Origin: Chryseobacterium sp. KACC 21268
GTDB lineage: Bacteria > Bacteroidota > Bacteroidia > Flavobacteriales > Weeksellaceae
Reading direction: 5' to 3'
NCBI GenBank assembly: GCA_028736075.1
Contig: CP117875.1
Coordinates: 1,736,001 to 1,800,000 of the forward strand
DNA length: 64,000 nucleotides
Below the pieces are notes generated by a model, which saw only the letters and a list, made by a program, of their open reading frames with translations, was not told the DNA's origin and did not search any database. Position 1 is the first letter of the stretch, and every line of letters starts with the position of its first letter. The position numbers and the translations under genes were made by a program. Shown piece after piece: positions 59,388 through 64,000 of the stretch.

Positions 59388-61382
59388 ATGAAAATCAAAC
59401 ATTTCATAGCTGCAGCAGCAACAATACCTTTTATGATGAATGCACAACAGGTTATGACACCAGAGATGATGTGGACGCTCAATCGACTTGGTATTCAGTC
59501 GGTTTCGCCGGACCATTCTTCTCTCATTTACAAAATCAGCAAAACAGACCTCAAAACCGAAAAGTCAAACTCCGAAGCTTTTTGGCTGGACCTTTCCGGA
59601 AAATCTACCAAAATTGATTTAGGCAAGAAAAGCCTGATTCAATGGGACAAAAACGGAATTTACGCTCTAGAGAACAACCAAATTTTCTTGTCGAAAGATT
59701 CAGGTAAAACTTGGTCAGAATTTTATAAGGTTGGTGAGGTTGACAATATTGTCATTTCTCCAGACGGGAAAAAAGTGGCTTTCAGCAAAGCAGTTCATAT
59801 CGAGGATCTTCTGGGTAAGGATAAATATAAAGATCTGCCAAAAACGACGGCTCAAATCTATACAGACCTCAATCACAGACATTGGGATGCTTTCAATGAA
59901 GGTTCTTACAACCACGTTTTCACAGTGAATATTTCTGAGTCTGTGGACAGGGCCAAAGATCTTTTGGAGGGAAAAGCTTTCGATTCGCCGCAGAAACCAT
60001 TTGGTGGAGCAGAAGATTTTGTTTGGAGTCCGGATTCGTCGCAGTTGCTTTACGTTTCCAAGAAGAAAAGCGGCGCAGAATATGCGCAAAGCACCAACAC
60101 AGATATCTATTGCTATGATCTGGCAAGTGGCGTTACCAAGAATATTACAGAAGGAATGATGGGTTACGATGTGAATCCGAAATTCAGTCCAGATGGTAAA
60201 TTTCTCCTCTGGAACTCAATGGAAAGAGACGGTTTTGAAGCCGATAAGAATGACATTATGATAATGGATTGGAAGGCGATGAAGTCTGAAAATCTTACAA
60301 AAGCCTGGGACGAAAGTGTCACTGGCGATGTTTCGTGGAGTGCAGATGCAAAAGCGATCTACTTCACTTCAGCTTTCCGCGGCACGAAACAATTATTCTC
60401 CGTTGATGTTAAAAGTAAAACTGTAAAACAAATTACGAAAGGCGATTTTGATATCAACGAGATCGTACTCGAAAACAAAGGCAAACTTTGGGTCACCAAA
60501 ACAGACATCAATCACAATGCAGACCTTTTCGAAGTGGATTCCAAAGGTGTATTGAAACAGATCACGGATATTAATAAAGACAATTATTCCAAACTGGTTC
60601 AAGGAAGATCTGAACTGAAAATGGTGAAAACGACCGATGGAAAAGAAATGGGCGTTTGGTTCCATTATCCGCCCAACTTCGACCCAAATAAGAAATATCC
60701 AACTCTAGTTTATTGCCAAGGAGGACCACAATCTGGACTGACGCAGTTTTTCTCCACAAGATGGAACTTCGCTTTAATGGCCGCAAACGGCTACATCGTC
60801 GTTGCACCAAACAGAAGAGGAATGCCAGGCTGGGGCGTAAAATGGAACGAAGCGATCAGTGGCAACTGGGGCGGACAACCAATCGAAGATTATTTGTCAG
60901 CAACCGACTTCGCTAAAACATTACCTTACGTAGATGGAAGCAGAGTGGCGGCTGTTGGTGCGAGTTACGGCGGATATTCTGTATTTATGTTGGCTGGTGT
61001 TCACGAGAATAGATTCAAAACATTCATTGCACACGACGGTTTATTTGATATGAAATCCTGGTACGGAACAACTGAGGAACTCTGGTTTGCCAATTGGGAT
61101 TTAGGTGGAAATTACTGGCAAAAGCCAACACCAAAAGCGTATTCAGACTTCAATCCAAGTAATTTTGTGGACAAGTGGAACAAACCGATTATGGTAATCC
61201 AAGGCGGAATCGATTTCCGTGTTCCTTATGAGCAAGGTCAGGAAGCTTTCCAAGCTGCGAAACTGAAAGGTCTGAAAACCAAATTCCTTTATTTCCCGAA
61301 CGAAAACCATTGGGTGCTTCATCCGCAAAACGGTTTGGTTTGGCAAAGAGAATTCTTTGAATGGCTAAAAGAAACATTATAA
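59388..61382 (+). CDS. S9 family peptidase (DPP-like prolyl oligopeptidase)
   Basis: A 664-residue serine peptidase. Signal peptide 1-19 (MMNAQQ). Residues ~30-400 form a WD40-like propeller (DNIVISPDGKKVAFSK, FVWSPDSSQLLYVSK, NPKFSPDGKFLLWNS). The alpha/beta-hydrolase domain carries Ser526 (GASYGGYS), Asp609 (GGIDFRVP) and His641 (NENHWVL). Such periplasmic enzymes cut dipeptides or acyl-amino acids from short peptides (DPP5 or acylaminoacyl type). Confidence 0.94.
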   Translation: MKIKHFIAAAATIPFMMNAQQVMTPEMMWTLNRLGIQSVSPDHSSLIYKISKTDLKTEKSNSEAFWLDLSGKSTKIDLGKKSLIQWDKNGIYALENNQIFLSKDSGKTWSEFYKVGEVDNIVISPDGKKVAFSKAVHIEDLLGKDKYKDLPKTTAQIYTDLNHRHWDAFNEGSYNHVFTVNISESVDRAKDLLEGKAFDSPQKPFGGAEDFVWSPDSSQLLYVSKKKSGAEYAQSTNTDIYCYDLASGVTKNITEGMMGYDVNPKFSPDGKFLLWNSMERDGFEADKNDIMIMDWKAMKSENLTKAWDESVTGDVSWSADAKAIYFTSAFRGTKQLFSVDVKSKTVKQITKGDFDINEIVLENKGKLWVTKTDINHNADLFEVDSKGVLKQITDINKDNYSKLVQGRSELKMVKTTDGKEMGVWFHYPPNFDPNKKYPTLVYCQGGPQSGLTQFFSTRWNFALMAANGYIVVAPNRRGMPGWGVKWNEAISGNWGGQPIEDYLSATDFAKTLPYVDGSRVAAVGASYGGYSVFMLAGVHENRFKTFIAHDGLFDMKSWYGTTEELWFANWDLGGNYWQKPTPKAYSDFNPSNFVDKWNKPIMVIQGGIDFRVPYEQGQEAFQAAKLKGLKTKFLYFPNENHWVLHPQNGLVWQREFFEWLKETL

Positions 61383-61394
61383 AATTCCCCTCCA

Positions 61395-61443
61395 TTGGAG
61401 GGGTGTCAAAAATTTTTTAATTTTTGACGGAGTGGTTTATAAA
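61395..61443. repeat. GGAGGGGTG element with hairpin, copy 2
   Basis: TTGGAGGGGTG, hairpin TCAAAAATT-TTTT-AATTTTTGA, then CGGAGTGGTTTATAAA. Same flanks as 47670-47717, and again 12 bp after a stop codon. Confidence 0.8.
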
Positions 61444-61511
61444 TAAAAATTAAAATGCAGTTGAATTATCATCTGCATTTTTTTATATTTATCTAAATAA
61501 AAAACACGAAT

Positions 61512-62057
61512 ATGAAAATTTTATTACCAATGCTATTCATCGGAACGATGATGACTGCACAAGTTTCCAACATCGTAAGGCACCAGAATTCTTACAAGGA
61601 TTTCCCTTTCGAAGGTGTTAGAATTGTTCAGGTGGACGAGGTGAATTCGCCGGACAGTGAGGACAATGTCTTTATCTTTTCAAAAATCGAAAAAGGAGCA
61701 AAGCCTGATAAAATGACTTTCCAGAGATTTACAAAAATCGGTGGAGAATGGAAAGTGATAGCCAAAAAACAAATCGAGCACGCGGGAATCATTAGTTCTT
61801 GGGGACAAAGAAAGTCCTTTGCGGATTACGATAAAGACAAAAGCATCGATGCACTTTTCATCTATTCACTAAACGATTATGATTTCAAACAGCAGTCAGT
61901 TCATTTGATTTTCTCCAAGAATGCTGAGTTTTACGAAATCTCAACTTCTGCAGAAAGTGGTTATTCGAAAGATGTTTATTCTGATAATTTTAAAAATCTG
62001 CCACAAAATATCAAGAATGAGATTCTGGAATATTGGAATAAGTTGGATAAGCAGTAA
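61512..62057 (+). CDS. Hypothetical secreted protein
   Basis: A 181-residue protein with a signal peptide (1-17, TMMTAQVS). The core FADYDKDKSIDALFIYSL has an Asp-rich calcium-loop look like the XAC2610-type protein at 56930, and the C-terminus is helical (NIKNEILEYWNKLDKQ). I do not know its function; it may belong to a small flavobacterial secreted family linked by others to surface polysaccharide. Confidence 0.65.
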   Translation: MKILLPMLFIGTMMTAQVSNIVRHQNSYKDFPFEGVRIVQVDEVNSPDSEDNVFIFSKIEKGAKPDKMTFQRFTKIGGEWKVIAKKQIEHAGIISSWGQRKSFADYDKDKSIDALFIYSLNDYDFKQQSVHLIFSKNAEFYEISTSAESGYSKDVYSDNFKNLPQNIKNEILEYWNKLDKQ

Positions 62058-62071
62058 TTTTTTTAATAGAA

Positions 62072-62104
62072 AACCCCTTTATAGTTTAAAACTCTGAAGG
62101 GGTT
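62072..62104 (+). terminator. AACCCCTT hairpin, second copy
   Basis: AACCCCTT (62072-62079) pairs with AAGGGGTT (62097-62104), followed by GTTTTTTG. The arms are the same as in 27917-27950, the inside is partly decayed. Confidence 0.75.
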
Positions 62105-62163
62105 GTTTTTTGCGACTTTAAAGCGTTGTAATTTTTAAATTTTAGCGACTTTGCGATGAAAAA

Positions 62164-63030
62164 TCACTCAATCTCAACAGCCCAATCACCCTTCCAATCC
62201 TCATTCCTTTCCAACTTCAAAATCCCGAATTTCTCAGTTAATTCCTGGTTGTGGTCTTCGATATCTGCAATGCCTTGCCAAGGTTCCAAGCAAACGAAAT
62301 CAGCATTTTTTGCCGCCCAGATCCCGAAATATGGAAAGTTTGAAAAAGTGAAAATCACTTTGTGGTTGTTTTGATTATTTTTCAAGATCAATTCTTTGCT
62401 TTTCATATTGGTCATCACCAAAGCGTCTTTTGAGAACAATTCGTATGAAAGTGGAAGCGTTTTATTTTCCAGGTTGATGGTTTCGGTTTTTTTGCTGATG
62501 AGATTATCGATCAATGGATGAATTTCCAATTTTTCATCATCATAAAAGGTGATTGCGTAATCATCATACTTCAGTCCATTTTTGGTGTCAATCGAAAATC
62601 CAGGATGAGCACCCAAAGAAAAATATAGTTCTCCTTCCGAAGTATTTTTCACGTTGTAAGAAACGGTCAACTTGTTTTCAGTCAAAGTATATTTGATCTC
62701 CAAACTGAAATCGAAGGGATAGAATTTCAAAGTTTCTTCATCAGAATTTAATTCAAAGACAACTTCATTTTCAGAAGAATTTTTCACGTCGAAAAGCTTT
62801 CTTCTGGCGAATCCGTGTCTTGGCATCTCATAAGTTTCGCCTTCGAAAATATAAGAATCATCTTTCAAGGCGCCAACAGTCGGGAAAAGGACCGGACTTT
62901 GGCCGCCCCAAAAATCAGGATTGCCTTCCCAAATGATCTCTTTTCCTGTTTCGAGATTAATTAGCGAAATCAGTTCTGCACCGAGTTCGTTGAAGCTGGC
63001 CTTTAGTTTTGTATTTTGAAGTTGGATCAT
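62164..63030 (-). CDS. Aldose 1-epimerase family protein
   Basis: A 288-residue galactose mutarotase-fold protein. LKASFNELGAELISL, EIIWEGNPDFWGGQSPVLFP, EMPRHGFARRKLF and SLGAHPGFSID match the LacX/YeaD-like branch; His in RHGF and GAHPG and a C-terminal Glu in VCLEPWQGI form the catalytic set. It interconverts anomers of aldoses or sugar phosphates. It stands alone, divergent from the kinase at 63163. Confidence 0.9.
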   Translation of the reverse strand: MIQLQNTKLKASFNELGAELISLINLETGKEIIWEGNPDFWGGQSPVLFPTVGALKDDSYIFEGETYEMPRHGFARRKLFDVKNSSENEVVFELNSDEETLKFYPFDFSLEIKYTLTENKLTVSYNVKNTSEGELYFSLGAHPGFSIDTKNGLKYDDYAITFYDDEKLEIHPLIDNLISKKTETINLENKTLPLSYELFSKDALVMTNMKSKELILKNNQNNHKVIFTFSNFPYFGIWAAKNADFVCLEPWQGIADIEDHNQELTEKFGILKLERNEDWKGDWAVEIE

Positions 63031-63162
63031 GATTTTTATTTTGAAATTTACTCGATTACAAATCTAGGATAATCTTTGATTTATTAGTCTATCCTCTAAA
63101 AATCTATTGTCTCTAATCTCAATTTTACAATAAATTCCTAAATTGCCGTTTTATAAGCAATA

Positions 63163-64000
63163 ATGAAAGGTTTCAATTTTCTTAAAAGAATCAACAGTTG
63201 GGTCGTGTACTTTATACTCACGGCGATTGTACTTGGTATTGCCGTTTCTTCTTTTTTAATTATTGACAATCTCAGGAAGCAGGAGATTCAGAAAATCAAT
63301 CTGATAGGTACGGCTTTGAAAGCCTATACCGATGATGAGATCTCAGCAGATCCAAAGATTCAGGAGTTGTATCTTGCTGTAATGCAGGATAATACCAATC
63401 TTCCAATTGTTGTGACAGATAAACATAGAACACCTATTTTCCAAGCCAATATTCCCGAACACATCGAACAAGATTCCCTCAAACTGAAAAATCTGATCAG
63501 GAAAATGGAAAATTCCTACGATCCTTTTGTCGTAGAATTGCCATCTGGACAGAATCAGTTTATCTATTATGACAACTCCGATCTGCTCAATTATTTCAGG
63601 TTCTATCCGTACCTGATCGCTTTGTTCATCGGCGCTTATTTGATATTTTCCTTTTGGTTCCTGAGAACTCTCAAGAAAACCGACGAAGGCTTTGTTTGGG
63701 CAGGTTTGGCGAAAGAAACAGCGCATCAAATCGGAACGCCGTTGTCTTCAATGATCGGCTGGGTTGAAATTATGAAACTCGAAGATGAAAATGGATTAGG
63801 CGTAAAAGAACTCGAAAAAGATGTTGAAAGACTGAAGACCATCTCCGAAAGATTTTCTAAAATCGGTTCTATTCCTGCATTGAATGACCTTGATATCAAT
63901 GAAACCGTTCAGCAGAATTTCGATTATTTAAAATCCCGAATTTCGACCAAAGTTGATTTTACGTTAAGAAAAACCTACGAACCAGTTCTGATTCCGCACA
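63163..64000 (+). CDS. Sensor histidine kinase (3' truncated by window end)
   Basis: The frame is open from ATG 63163 to the last base (279 codons). It has transmembrane helix 1 (about 12-35, VVYFILTAIVLGIAVSSFLI), a ~120-residue extracytoplasmic domain, helix 2 (about 148-167), and then the dimerisation/phosphoacceptor box AGLAKETAHQIGTPLSSMIG with His188. The ATPase domain lies beyond the window. Its response regulator is not visible. Confidence 0.9.
   Translation, partial: MKGFNFLKRINSWVVYFILTAIVLGIAVSSFLIIDNLRKQEIQKINLIGTALKAYTDDEISADPKIQELYLAVMQDNTNLPIVVTDKHRTPIFQANIPEHIEQDSLKLKNLIRKMENSYDPFVVELPSGQNQFIYYDNSDLLNYFRFYPYLIALFIGAYLIFSFWFLRTLKKTDEGFVWAGLAKETAHQIGTPLSSMIGWVEIMKLEDENGLGVKELEKDVERLKTISERFSKIGSIPALNDLDINETVQQNFDYLKSRISTKVDFTLRKTYEPVLIPH

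Noticed and set aside
63085..63120. Possible heptamer tract (TCTATCC/TCTAAAA/ATCTATT-like) before the kinase
   Set aside because: The TCT core shifts by one position between units, so the 7-bp register is not kept.
63343..63729. 128-codon minus-strand frame near the window end
   Set aside because: The plus strand is open from 63163 to the end and encodes a sensor kinase with an H-box; the antisense frame is a shadow.
1..64000. Prophage, insertion sequence or integrase genes
   Set aside because: No transposase, integrase, capsid or terminase motif was seen on either strand; the only mobile-like items are short palindromes.

Overview
The window reads as a chromosomal segment of a low-GC member of the Bacteroidota, most likely a Flavobacteriia of the Chryseobacterium/Epilithonimonas group (Weeksellaceae). 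The clues are five proteins with type IX secretion (T9SS) type A sorting tails, Bacteroidota families such as DUF5606, DUF5686 and the SusC-type TonB receptors, little use of Shine-Dalgarno sites, and many small intergenic palindromes of the flavobacterial kind. The species call is inference; no rRNA lies in the window.

Layout. 1-1037: end of a CPA1 Na+/H+ antiporter and a small membrane protein. 1038-13110: a secretion island with a beta-helix adhesin-like protein, an M4 metallopeptidase, a membrane-anchored TPR/LuxR-type regulator and a Big_2 repeat protein, the three secreted ones with T9SS tails. 13234-19926: tRNA-Leu(CAA), then housekeeping genes (MBL hydrolase, an uncharacterised 475-aa protein, GAF-type methionine sulfoxide reductase, BtuF-like binding protein, DUF5606, peptide deformylase, RuvX, an ECF sigma factor with a membrane partner). 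20442-30471: GldA-like ATPase, a YoeB-type toxin-antitoxin pair, PriA, PBP4, a secreted M1 peptidase, Kbl, L19 and FKBP. 30998-38926: Fur-type regulator and Zn/Cd P-type ATPase, GH5 glycosidase, DUF5686 protein, and an alkyltransferase-like protein. 39036-47659: M1 aminopeptidase, ThyA, SDR, Tat-exported M19 dipeptidase, and a LytS/LytR two-component operon with a lipoprotein gene inside it. 47713-55590: GreA-like protein, CCA-adding enzyme, TsaC, then lipoprotein, TonB receptor and beta-helix lipoprotein. 55591-64000: a minisatellite and a heptamer array in front of peptidase E, an HD hydrolase, SecG, a small T9SS protein, an S9 peptidase, an aldose epimerase-like protein and the start of a sensor histidine kinase that runs off the end.

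The most unusual content is between the genes. (1) At least eight loci carry short tandem tracts with an exact 7-bp period, each with its own unit sequence. Several end 3-13 bp before a start codon (pepE, priA, the ABC ATPase, the sigma-associated membrane gene); the 14-copy minisatellite upstream of pepE has a 21-bp (3x7) period. (2) The two outer T9SS genes of the first island share a ~90-bp upstream module with an 18-bp perfect identity, a second degenerate half about three helical turns away and a third conserved box; the TPR/LuxR regulator lies between them. (3) Several families of intergenic palindromes keep their outer sequence while swapping or co-varying their hairpin arms.

Functionally the window is a mix of protein turnover (M4, two M1, M19, S9, S51, PBP4), envelope and secretion functions, and core information genes. 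No rRNA, prophage, CRISPR array or intact insertion sequence was seen.
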